A DNA stretch of 64,000 nucleotides from Procambarus clarkii (lineage: Eukaryota > Arthropoda > Malacostraca > Decapoda > Cambaridae), in contig NC_091227.1 in NCBI RefSeq assembly GCF_040958095.1, positions 18,791,210 through 18,855,209 of the forward strand. The letters are read 5' to 3'. Below the pieces are notes generated by a model that saw nothing but the letters and a program-made list of their open reading frames with translations, made no database searches and was not told the origin of the DNA. Made by a program: the position numbers and the translations under genes. Positions 44,751 through 54,960 of the stretch are shown here, piece by piece. The stretch's first letter is position 1. Every line of letters begins with the position of its first letter.

Positions 44751-45095
44751 TAGTTACAAAGACAGCTCTTTAACACGGGTGGAACACGAACAAGGGGAAC
44801 TTAGTACCCAAATGAGCCACAGAGATATTAGAAAGAATTTTTTCAGTGTCAGAGTAGTTAACAAATGGAATATATTAAGCAGTGATGTGGTGGAGGCTGA
44901 CTCCATACACAATTTCAAATGTAGATGTGATAGAGCCCAATAGGCTCAGGAACCTGTACATTGACGGTTGAGAGTCGGGACCAAAGAACCAAAGCTCAAC
45001 CCCTGCAAGCTCAAATTAGGTGAGTACAACTAGGTGAATACAGCTGAGGGGCGGGACCAAACAGCTGAAGCTCAATTCCCTACGCATAACTAGGC
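44745..45095 (+). mobile_element. LINE-B reverse transcriptase C-terminus and 3' end
   Basis: The frame 44740-44943 reads QMSHRDIRKNFFSVRVVNKW and EADSIHNFKCRCDRAQ with a stop, the typical end of CR1-like reverse transcriptases. The LINE-B 3' UTR follows, ending aaattaggtgagtac, then a degenerate second end. Confidence 0.75.
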
Positions 45096-45197
45096 GAGTC
45101 CATAGGAATTACCGTTTGTCCTGGCGCCATCTATGTTTTGACAGCAGTACTACTAATGTTCCCACGTTATGTGATAATCGCTATACGGGTGTTACGG

Positions 45198-45203
45198 TCA
45201 GTT
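45198..45203 (+). promoter_or_regulatory. Possible initiator element of the small gene
   Basis: TCAGTT matches the arthropod initiator consensus (TCAKTY) about 85 bases before the candidate ATG at 45287. No clear TATA box sits 30 bases upstream and no DPE was recognised. A short upstream frame, ATG 45222 to TAG 45267-45269 (15 codons), would then lie in the leader. A six-base match is weak evidence alone. Confidence 0.2.
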
Positions 45204-45286
45204 GCTCTTCTATATATGTTTATGGACAACGTAGGTGATTTGAGGCAATTTGCGGGCAGAGTGAAATAGTATCCACGCGGTGAGTG

Positions 45287-48200
45287 ATGGAGGAGGATAT
45301 ATACTGCTGTGTACTCGACCAGCGGGTGAGAGGTAAGTTATAGCGAACAATTATGGGGAATAGATGGGTTATTTTAAGCGTAGAATGTCAGGTAACCGGT
45401 AACTACACAGATGGGGTAGTGTTTTTTTAAGTCTTTATTTACTAAAGTGGAACATTACATTATGCCTTTAGCTGAACAAGTCTACTGGTGGGGGAAGTAG
45501 ACGGGTTTTATGAAAGTATTTTACCTAAATATTTGTATTTGGTTAACTAGTTCAGCCGTTACCAGGGAGGGTGTTCCTTTAATCTAATCTAAAAATTCTA
45601 GCCGGACAAAAGTGATTAAATAAAGAAATTGAATAGAACGAAGTGGTTTGCCAGGGTGCTTAACATTTAGTTTAGTTCACTTACTACGCAGCCCATGCTT
45701 AAAGAATGCAAGTTTTATCATATTGAATTTACCGTAGTTTTACTGCATTTAATATACCGTTTTTACCCTATTTAATTATGTCGGGTAAAGGCCGGTCGTG
45801 GAAAGTTCCTAATATAGCAAGTTTTAAAGGAAACGTTTGAGTTAACTTTAACGCTTAAGTTAGTGACCAATTAGCTTAGTCTATTGTGAGGAAAGTTACT
45901 AGAATCTAACATTGCAAGTGCCATTTCTCTACTCTTTTTGAGAAACAAGACTAGATACATGAATCGCATAGTTTTATTACTAAATGTTCATGGATTAGGT
46001 TGCATAGTTGAGGAAATGGTGATAAGGTTTGTGATTTTGTGTACCTTGACTTCAGCAGAGATTTTGATAGTGGCGCAAAATTGATAGGGGCTCGGATCAT
46101 TGGGAATGATGACTGAAGTTGATTAGGTCATGGCTATACCAAAGGAAATTAGTATAAATGGGGTTAAGTTGGAAGAAGTGTTGTAAATAGTGCCTAAAAG
46201 CTCTCCTTGGACCTCGGTTATTACCAAGATTATGGTTTAGACTGCAATAGTTGCAGAATTGGCAAATAAAAAATACCGATGCCCTATATAGTTTTGAAAT
46301 GGTTAAGACTACCAGATGCAGTTTAATGCTGACTAATGTAAGGTTTGGGGGCTAGGTAAAGATGAGATAGATGGTGTAGCTAGATTGTTAAGAGTATTAA
46401 ATTTTTTGCAGGTGGTAAATTCTCCCTGAGCTGGCACTGCTCTCCAGCCTGGGATGTTGATTGGTTAGTCTTCAACTGCCTCCCAACATGGTAGTGAGGT
46501 CCTGAGCTGACATGCAGTGAGGAACATGGTATGCCTCCCTTTCAAACCAGCAGCTGGCACAAATGTTCCAGCTAACGTCAGAATAGTGGATGAAGCCCAC
46601 ACTAAAATGTAAGTGGTACAGTAAATGGACACCCCCCCCCCCTCCCTTTTGACACTGAACAGTTTGGAGGAAGAAAGTGTGGCTTATATTTTTATTGCTA
46701 CAGAATCTTTTGCCATAAGCCAGTGGCAGTGCCTACTGGCACTTGCTATTCAGAATCTCTCCCTTACATAGTTAATTAAACTGGTGGTACAGGTATGAAC
46801 AAAATAACATCGCTATGCAAATAACTTTTTAGTAATATTTACTGTTCACATGACAGGTTGTGGAAGGTCCTGGCAACAAAGAGCTGCAGGAAAATACTTG
46901 CAGATCTACAGTAAGTAGTGTTGTGTACATTGGAATTAGAGGGTAGAAGTTAATTGCTAAAAACCTATTAAATATTAGGGTATGGAAGTCTAGGCTTAGG
47001 CTAGTGGGTACCATATCTGCAAGTTCATTCCTTTCAGGAATGTATTGAATAGAATGTTATGTTGAAATTGTGAAAATTGTAATGTGGGGCATTAGATCTT
47101 AAACAGCATAGTTGAGGGTGTTTTATTAATAATTTTAATGAAATATAAATCTTGTTTAGTTAACATTAAATGTTTGTTAAATAAGCTTTAATCTATAAAT
47201 GTATAACACTAAAGGGTAATCATGAGTCAAATAAAGTTAATGGCAGGAAAAGTTTTGTTCTAAGTGATGGTATTTTTCCCTTGAAAGTAAAAAAAAATTC
47301 AATGTTTACTTTAGCTTGGTTTTAAATTTATAGTTTTCCAGAATGTGGTTTGGAAAGTCCAGAAGTCCCTCTGTCAGTTGGAAGAGTTAATGTAAAGGTT
47401 AATCTGAATAGATTTGCATAAAACTAAAAAAATAGTAATAACTTAAACAATATAGCAATGGCTAAAGATAAATGTAAATTGCCATTGAAGTGCAGTTGTG
47501 GATAGTTTCTCAAATGACATTTACTGAAACTTGGCAAATTGATGCCATATATATTTATATTGCTAAATTAGATCTTTGCTACTGCTACTAGAATATGTAG
47601 GAAAGGTAAATTCCTTAAAAGAAATTTTTTCTATCTGAATTTGTAAAGTACTGAATGCTAATTTGAAAAGTAAAGCAAGATTGGCTTTAAATCTGAAATT
47701 AATTTGTTGAAATATTTTTCAGGTGAAAGTGATTATGATGCATGGACTGGGGCTCCTTTACTCTGCAAAAGGAAATCTACAAAAGTGGGTGAGTTTGAAT
47801 TTGATGTTTTAGCTATATCAATGACCTAATCTTAATTCTCTTATCTAGTCCATTTATAGGTGTGTAACCATGTCCTACTGTTACAACCCACAGGGGATGA
47901 TTCAGTTTGTACTGATCCTACCCCATTTCATAAAAGGGGACCAGGCAGTCCTGCAGATTTCCCTGGCTTGGCTTTTTCAGAGCTTTGCTCTACTACCCAT
48001 CTAATAGATGGACTAGATTTGCATAGGTTTAGGGACCCTTAACAATGGTTACATTGTTAATTCTCACAGGGCTTGTTTGCTGAATGGGTGGATGCATCTA
48101 AAACTTTAGTGCCTGGCATGCATTGTACAGTGCTTTCAGTAAAGCATATGTACAATGTGTTGATGGCACTAAAGTGGTGGATGTAATGTTCCCATTCAGG

Positions 48201-48398
48201 GAACAAGCTCTGCAGTAAAATCAGAGGAAGGGATAGGCCTTGCTGAGCCTATGTTGAAAGATAGGCTGTTAGGATTTTTTTGCTTATTATTGGGCATTGG
48301 TGATAATAAAAGTAGTGTCCCTGTTTAATGTTTATTTTTCTTTTACAGGTGATTGTCTCTGGAGTTGTCTTGGCCTTTTGGATCTTCTGTTCATCTAG
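45287..48398 (+). CDS. Candidate four-exon small gene, 71-residue predicted protein
   Basis: Joining 45287-45332, 46857-46910, 47723-47788 and 48349-48398 gives an open frame from ATG to TAG. Donors are GTAAGT, GTAAGT and GTGAGT; acceptors are ...tgacag, ...tttttcag and ...ttttacag. All three introns are phase 1 and the internal exons (54 and 66 nt) are symmetric. An in-frame TGA lies immediately before the ATG (45281-45283). The protein begins MEEDIYCCVLDQRVRG, has a middle with SESDYDAWTG, and ends in a hydrophobic CLGLLDLLFI. It is rich in Cys and Trp with no clear signal peptide. I do not recognise a family. AATAAA at 48427-48432 and 48477-48482 would end the transcript. The splice signals support a spliced RNA more strongly than they support coding, so a long non-coding RNA is the main alternative. 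Confidence 0.4.
45333..46856 (+). other. Intron 1 of the candidate small gene, with LINE remnant
   Basis: GTAAGT to CAG. 46010-46360 reads, with frame changes, VCDFVYLDFSRDFDS and KTTRCSLMLTNVRFGG. These correspond to the YLDFSKAFD and QMQFNADKC blocks of a CR1-like reverse transcriptase. The rest is AT-rich. Confidence 0.5.
46911..48348 (+). other. Introns 2 and 3 of the candidate small gene
   Basis: 46911-47722 and 47789-48348, both GT-AG. Mostly unique AT-rich sequence. Intron 3 carries a locally open stretch at 47860-48042 without recognisable content. Confidence 0.4.
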
Positions 48399-48426
48399 GA
48401 GCATCTGTCCCACAACCTGAAACAGT

Positions 48427-48482
48427 AATAAATATTAGATGTACTGTATTATAAATACTATATGTAAAACTTATTAAATAAA
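48427..48482 (+). terminator. Poly(A) signals after the small gene
   Basis: Two AATAAA hexamers at 48427-48432 and 48477-48482, 29 and 79 bases after the TAG stop at 48396-48398. Their position fits a short 3' UTR. AT-rich DNA offers this hexamer often by chance. Confidence 0.35.
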
Positions 48483-48489
48483 ACAATTA

Positions 48490-49004
48490 ATGAAACTACT
48501 TTATATACCTTATCCTGAAATTATGCTGGAAATTATTTACTACTATTGATGCAATGTTTAAACATCTGAAATTTTTTACTTTGAAAATAAATACTTGGTA
48601 AAATTTACACCTATTTGTAACTTGTTACATAGGTGCATGCAAAATGCATTGAAAAGATGTAAAAGTGGACTACCTATTCAATTTACATAAACTAACAAAT
48701 ATTGCAAATTAGTCTGAAATATTAAAGTGGAAGACACTTTAGTCAATATTTTAGCTTTCATATTTGAAAGTAAATTTAAAGCTATGCAACACAAGCTTTG
48801 CACAAATTATAATTAAATTAACTAAAGATCATAGTTAAATTTACAAAACATTAGAAAAGTGACACTGAAGCATCTATACAACATGGTTTTCACAAAGTCT
48901 TTGGTAACTTAATTTAATCAAAGTTCTTAAATGATTTGTCTGCCAAACTTCAGATATTCTGAAATATTTTACCTAGATTAAAACCATCATTGTTTGAAAG
49001 GGCA
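48490..49004. other. AT-rich unique sequence
   Basis: Nothing recognised apart from a further AATAAA near 48585. Confidence 0.5.
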
Positions 49005-49500
49005 AAACAGATTACTGTCAATTAGTTTGACCTAACATCTGCAAGGTCCTGAAGGAATGGATTTTTTTTTTTTTTAAAACTGCTAAAAACAAACCCTGCC
49101 TAATGAACCTGCTCATTTTTTTTAGAAATGGTAATTGCAACATTACCAAAGGCCATTGTTTTAATAGCCAAAGTACCAAATGAAAGACCAAGAAGCAACA
49201 AACAGGTACATGGTAGAAAGAACAAAAGAATAACAAATGAAAGGGTCCTCATAACCAAAGAAATGACTGGGAAAAATGCTGTCATACCACAAGGGGTCTT
49301 AACCCTTGTCATATACATCACTGACATTAATCTAAATATTACCAACCACAAAAATTGCTGATGTTATAAAAAAAAATAAAGAATATAATATTGAGGCCTT
49401 AATGCAGATCTCTAACTCTACAAATAGTAACAAGACTGGCAATTTCTTAATATAAAACAGAAAAAAATCCAAGACCTTGCACATGAGCCAGAACAATCCA
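49005..49500 (+). pseudogene. LINE reverse transcriptase remnant
   Basis: Broken frames give KNKPCLMNLLIFF and AVIPQGVLTLVIYITDINLN. These are recognisable as the CLTNLLEFF and SGVPQGSVLGPLLFIIYIND blocks of CR1-like reverse transcriptases. Stops and an A-rich indel (49355-49385) break it. Confidence 0.65.
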
Positions 49501-49529
49501 TATCACAACTACCACATTAAAATGAAACA

Positions 49530-50950
49530 ACAATGAAGGTAAGGTAATTACCAAAAGAAGGCACCAAAGTGCGAAATAATCAGTGGGCGCTAAATATCGC
49601 CAAGAATGCCAATACGAGAACAAAAACGCATAAGGCGAACAATATCAAAAGTATCCGATTCACCTAGAATTCTATCGAGGGACGGTCGGAAAGCAAGACA
49701 CACGCTCGTCCTGGAAGTCAGGACATTCAACAAGGATATGCACAACTGTAAGAGGGACAACGCAATTTGGACAATAAGGAGCAGGGCGGCGCTCCATTAA
49801 GTGACCGTGGGTTAAGCGGGAATGACCAACCCACAGCCGTGCCAAAGCAGTGTCCCACTGCCGGTTACGGTGGTAGGAGGAAGGCCACGGGGACACACTA
49901 AGTTTGAGAGTACGCAGCTTGTTACCAACCACAGAGGCCCAACAACCCTGCCAACGGGGAAGAATGAATAACAGGATAAAAGTTGGAATAAGGAATACCT
50001 TTACGGGAGATGGGACAAGAACGGATAGCTTCCTTAGCGGCAGCATCCGCACGCTCATTGAAACACCAATATGGCTGGGAACCCAGCAAAACTCTACTGA
50101 TTTAAATTTACTAGAAATAAGAAACAGCCAATGTTGAATCTCAATGACCACCGGATGGACAGGATTAAAGGACCCTAGAGCCATGAGGGCACTACGAGAA
50201 TCAACTACAACCACAAAGGAGGAATGAGAATGAGAAAGCAAGAGACGAAGAGCATAGAGAATAGCATAAAGTTCTGCCGTAAAGACGCTAGCCTCCGAAG
50301 GGAGGCGACACATGTAAGTACGGTCAGGAAAAACAACAGAGTAGCCCACACCATCCGCAGACTTAAGACCCATTGGTGAAGACGGAAATAGAGTGGAAGT
50401 GTGAAGAAAAGTGTTCAAGGAAAAGGTGATTTAGAACTGTAGGAGGGGTAAAAGTTTTAGTCAAGTGGGTCAAGGCTTACAGAATTTAGGAACGGGGACC
50501 CCTCCATAGGGGCAAAGACGGAATGACACGAGGGGAAATATTGGTAACACAAACTGAAAGAGCATTTTGTAAGAGAGACAACCATACAGAAAGAGATAGG
50601 TGGTGAAGGGGAACAGGAACCACAGGATGGGTAAAGGTCAAGGCATGACATAAGCAAGAGTGAGGGTGCTGTAAGGACCGTGCAAGGTGGAGAAGACAGT
50701 AGCGATCATGGCGATCCTGTAGAAACAGGACGCCAGTTTCAACATACAGGCTTAGGGTAGGTGTCGAAGGAAAGGTACCAGAGCTGAGCCGTAACCCAGT
50801 ATGATGCAGTGTGTCCAGATGGTGAAGGGTAGAAGGAGAAGCAGACGAGTAAACAGGGCCTTAATCGAGTTTAGACAGAACGAGAGAGGAATGTAAAGAG
50901 AGGAGCAGTGTCGATTAGCTCCCCAAGAAGAATGGGACATGACCTAAAGT
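49530..50950 (-). pseudogene. Jockey-like LINE ORF2 3' half with RNase H domain (decayed)
   Basis: The main frame 49672-50418 is 248 residues on the minus strand. RNase H features seen are TAELYAILYALRLLLS, VVVDSRSALMALGS and WVPSHIGVS, then WDTALARLWVGHSRLTHGHL and a CPNC...HILVEC zinc-type end. The first catalytic Asp (usual TDGS) reads PMGL and the region after WVPSHIGV is shifted, so it is inactive. Fragments at 50457-50660 and 50752-50940 (SSWGANRHCSSLYIPL) continue the same protein in other frames. The tail around 49553-49600 shares aaggcaccaaa with 58860 and 59269. Confidence 0.8.
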
Positions 50951-51067
50951 TAGTTAAGGGCCTTAGAGCATTCAACTCGGACGTAAAAAATATGGGGCGA
51001 CAAAGACAAACGAGTGTCAAAGATTAGCCCTAAAAGCTTTAGCAGATTCTTTGTACAAAAGGGGATG

Positions 51068-51146
51068 ACCCCTGTTACCTAACAGTAAATAGGTATCTGG
51101 GAGTTAGCTGTTACAGGCTGCTTCCTAGGGGGGTGCGTGTGTGGGA
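51068..51146 (+). mobile_element. SINE-1 body fragment
   Basis: cccctgttacctaacagtaa, ataggtatctgggagttagc, ggctgcttcctaggggg. Confidence 0.7.
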
Positions 51147-51167
51147 GAAAAAAAATTTAGTAGTTAA

Positions 51168-51910
51168 CCACTGAACTGCTCTGTCTCCAAATAACACCCT
51201 GGTGCACAAGAAATAAATTCTTTCCAAAATTTTTTTTTCTCTTCTTATATTGTTAAAATGCAGAGTCTGATCACGGGGAAACTAAACAAAAAATATTGTA
51301 TGTGACTTACTTTAGCTGCGATGGAGCTGGGAAGTTGAGCAAATTATGGGCGCTGAGCGTTGGAGCGATGGGGGTCTGTCGGCCCTGCCACCCCGTGCGA
51401 CGGCAGTTGCTGCGAATAAAATGTTGTGCAATTATTTTGAAGTTTCTCATTCATTTCTTCTTTTTTTTTTTGCTGTAATATTATTTAAAAGTGTGTAATT
51501 TGTGGAATTTATATAATTCAAAGTATAGAACATCGCTATGCTCAAAATTATGGGCCTCATATATGCGACATATTCTACAATCAAACTGTTTTTGCTGTTA
51601 TTACACTATATACACACATTGTATATACCCATCTACATATGTATTCACCATAATGATCCACTATGTTGGTATGGTGAGCCAAAAAAACATGAGTGAGCTG
51701 CCACACCCTGCCAGTCCTCCCTCCCTCCTCCAACACATTACTCGCCAACATTCCTCCTCCCAAAATACTGTTATTGTGTTTATTACACTATTTACACAGG
51801 TTATGTATAAGTATGTACATGTTTTATTCATGTACATACGTACATACTTGCCATCTCCTCACCTCTCTCTCTCTTGCCTACTTAATGCTCTTGCTTCCCT
51901 CATCTCATCA
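51168..51910 (-). mobile_element. Second, diverged copy of the TTAA element (reverse)
   Basis: TTAA at 51164-51167 is followed by CCACTGAACTGCTCTGTC. The sequence then matches, in reverse and with divergence, the right part of the element at 35124-36911 (aagaaataaattctttcc, the GC-rich 51310-51410 block, and the 51590-51810 tacacacattgtatatac / ctgccacaccctgcc block). The far TTAA end was not found. Confidence 0.55.
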
Positions 51911-51998
51911 CAATCGACTTTATAATGGTCCAGGACGGATCGAAATGTTGTCGTCTATTCAATTTCCAGTGTGTGGTTTGGTCAACAATGAAATCTTC

Positions 51999-52562
51999 AT
52001 GCAAGATCTTATAAAGAAAACCCCTAGAACAAGTTTTGCAGATACGAAAGAGTTTAAGGTGAGTAGGGGATGGTTTGAGAAATTTTGAAAAGAGACGTGG
52101 TATTCATAGTGTTGTGAGGCATGGTGAGGGTGCCAGCTCAGACAAAGTAGGGGCTGAAAGATTTGTTCGTGATTTTAAAGATTTTGTAGATACTGTATTG
52201 ATGGATATATTCCACAACAAGAGTTTAATTGTGAGGAGACATGGCTATTCTGGAAAAAATTGCCGAAGAGGACATACATTACCCAAGAGGAGACGTCACT
52301 GCCCGGACACAAGCTAACTTGGGCTAACTTGTGTCAGGATAGGCTAACTCTTGTGTTGTGTGGCGATTTGAAAATTAAACCCTTGCTCATGTATCATTCC
52401 GAAAATCCAAGAGTTTTAAAAAATATATAACGTGCAGAAAAACTGTGATGTAGAGTGGTTTGCCCTGCCATCAAAAAATATCTGCAAGAGAAAAGTTTGA
52501 CACTAAAGGGCCTGCTTCTCGACAATGCTCCTGCTCATCCTCCAGACTTGGAGGATGCATTG
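51999..52562 (+). pseudogene. Tigger/pogo transposase fragment, central part
   Basis: Reading across frameshifts: MQDLIKKTPRTS, SRGWFEKF, RRGIHSVVRHGEGASSDK, then GKNCRRGHTLPK-type sequence (shifted from FWKKLPKRTYITQEE), YHSENPRVL, YLQEK and LLDNAPAHPPDLEDAL. These are hallmarks of the Tigger DDE transposase. LLDNAPAHP contains the second catalytic Asp. Stops and at least three frameshifts make it dead. Confidence 0.8.
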
Positions 52563-53130
52563 TTGGGGCCACTTTTTTTTTTTTAGGGATATTCCTGCAT
52601 GGGCCCTAAGTTTCTGGCTAATGAACCAATGACATGAAGGAGGAGTTTTCAACCTACCTTGTGTTAGGTGTGCAGGGGTCAATAGGCTGAACATAATGTC
52701 AGGAGCAAAGGGGGGCATTTGCCTCTTCAAACACAATTGTGACCATCTTCATCTCTTCGAACTATCCTAAATGCTCTCTTCACCTGTCTGACCAAATTGG
52801 GTGTCCAGACCACCTTTGAATCTGAAATTGTAAAATTAATAGTGATTTCAGAATATTCAGTCCATTTATACTAACAAAATTATATACAGTATACTGTAAT
52901 TGAAATTTTACAGAATGATAAAGGCAATTTAGTAACTTTGTTAAAATGCACATGGGGGAAATACATGAAAATAGGTTAATATGGTTTGTAAGGTTGATGG
53001 GAAATGTTTATTACTTTTATGATTTAAAAGATGTATAGCCCTAATACTCCATCCTTGGTGCATTCCACCAGGTAATGACCACAGCAAAAGTTTTCCACGA
53101 GGCTCTATTGTCACACAAACTTTTCACATT
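52563..53130. other. Sequence between two Tigger fragments
   Basis: AT-rich; no supported gene or repeat boundary found. Confidence 0.4.
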
Positions 53131-53131
53131 T

Positions 53132-53533
53132 TCAAACTTGATTCATCTTTTTCCCCCTCGTTCCAGGGGTTTTCTTTAAAAGGTCTTCATGCAAATGCCT
53201 TGGTTTCTCACAAATGATGGCCTCTGAAATGCTATCACCTGCTAACTCTTTGTTGTGTATCCAAATTAATAAAAACTTTTTAACATCCTCAAGTGTTTGT
53301 GTTCTTTGTTTCGGGATTGTTGATATGCCTTTTGCCACTTTAATGTTCATAATGTCCTTTTTCTTAGCAAGTACAGTGCATATTGTTGACATAGATTTGT
53401 TGTACTGCCTAGCTAGTTCAACAACCTGTGCACCATTTTGATGTTTATGAATGCTCTCTTGTTTTTCCTCTATGGTCATTCTCACATGTGTTTTCTTGGC
53501 TTGAACCTTACCACTGGCTTTCTTGGGACTCAT
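53132..53533 (-). pseudogene. Tigger/pogo transposase N-terminal fragment (133 residues)
   Basis: Minus-strand frame from ATG at 53533, beginning MSPKKASGKVQAKK. It has a helix-turn-helix region (EEKQESIHKHQNGAQVVELA then RQYNKSMSTICTVL) and IKKFLL-like VKKFLLIWIHNKELAGDSIS, as in CENP-B/Tigger N-termini. It stops after LLKKTPGTRGKK, before the DDE domain. Longer upstream frame sequence is the element's leader, not coding. Confidence 0.82.
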
Positions 53534-53813
53534 GGCAAGATATATCATAACAAATTTTATGTTCAAATAGCCAAAAATCCCAAAACAAATGTAATGCTTT
53601 ACAAAGAATTCAGGCGCGATACTTACTAGGCAGGAGACACTGGTAAACTGAGGCGCTATCACCATGCCACCACGCGCTAGGTCAGCCCACACGTATATCA
53701 ACAAACTCCTTTCCCGAGGCAAAGTTTGTAACCCGATTCAAATTTTTCGAAGAAATTAGGCTCGTAACCCGAAAAGTTCATAAATATTGATTTGTAAGCC
53801 GAGGTGTCACTAT
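53534..53813 (-). mobile_element. Tigger 5' leader and terminal end
   Basis: Sequence preceding the N-terminal fragment ends at 53800-53812 with gaggtgtcacta next to TATATA. On the minus strand it begins TAGTGACACCTCGGCTTACA, which looks like a Tigger-type terminal repeat at a TA target. No matching opposite end was found. Confidence 0.55.
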
Positions 53814-54787
53814 ATATAACTAAAAAATTAAACTCAGGATTACTTTCAACCCCCACCCTTTTTGCTCTACTCCATCGCCACCTACCTTCACCCCCCTCTA
53901 TGATGTACTCTTCCATAGACATTTACCTTTGCCCCCCTCCTCCCCTCTACTCCTCCATCATCACCTACCTTCACACCCCCTCCCTTCTCCTCCATCGTCA
54001 CCTTCCTTTCACCCTCCTCTATGATGTACTCTTCCATAGACACCTACGTTCACTGCATATAATGCTCCCCCTCTACTCCTCCATCGTCACCTACTTTCAC
54101 CCCCCCCTCCGCTCTACTCCTCCAGGGTCGCAGACAATTTCACGAGCGTGAGAACTACGAGTTCTCTAACTACTCTCACACTCCTACTCTCTCACCAGTG
54201 AGGGGGAGAGAGGGAGGGAGGAAATGAAGGAAGAAAGGTGGGGGAGAGAGAATAGGTAGGGGGGAGGAGGGCCTAGATACATTTCTTCCATATAGATAGG
54301 TAGACTGAGGGAGAGCTGCTTGCCAAGAGCTCTATCAGACAGGCTTCCTATTCCTCAACCCTCCCTAATATGCCACATCCTGGTCAGGACAACTTGCTCG
54401 ATTGTTATTCTTGGTGTGACTCGAGAACTGACCTCGAGGCGGGGCATGGGCATGGATTATCTCCCTGGGGCACGCACCTCCCTGCCCCAGCTCTCTCTCT
54501 CTCTCACATAATCTATCAAGGGTCTAACATGAGGTCATTGTGCCTACCAGAAGTGTATATGTCCAAGGCTGGCCACCTGTCTGGACCATTCAAATGTATA
54601 AACACGTAATTAGTCTATTAAAATTATATATAATGCTACAATTATAAATTAATTTGTTCGTGGTCATTCGTTTATCAGTATTTTAATACGAGGTATATAT
54701 ACGCATGTATGTATACGTTGATGTACACATATATGATTATGTGTATAGAATGATTATGATTATGTGTAATCATATATGATTATATCT
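53814..54787. other. Pyrimidine-rich and unique intergenic sequence
   Basis: A loose tandem of ~50-60 bases (ctactcctccatcgtcacct, atgatgtactcttccataga) at 53870-54125. The rest is unique; no gene recognised. Confidence 0.5.
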
Positions 54788-54960
54788 AATGGAATGCATT
54801 AGTAAGTGATGTGGTGGAGGCTGACTCCATACACAGGTTCAAGTGTAGATATGATAGAGCCCAATAGGCTCAGAAACCTGTACACCTGTTGATTGACGGT
54901 CGAGAGGTGGAACTAAAGAGCCAGAGCTCAACCCCAGCAAGCACAATTAGGCGAGTATAT
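54788..54960 (+). mobile_element. LINE-B 3' end fragment
   Basis: aatggaatgcattagtaagt, gatgtggtggaggctgactc, gagcccaataggctcag, ending caattaggcgagtat. Confidence 0.72.

Noticed and set aside
47860-48042. Possible extra exon of the small gene (60 codons)
   Set aside because: It lies between strong donor 47789 and acceptor 48349 and joining it breaks the frame; no homology recognised.
51693-52088. 131-residue frame as a gene
   Set aside because: It is a chance fusion of TTAA-element sequence with the first part of the Tigger fragment.
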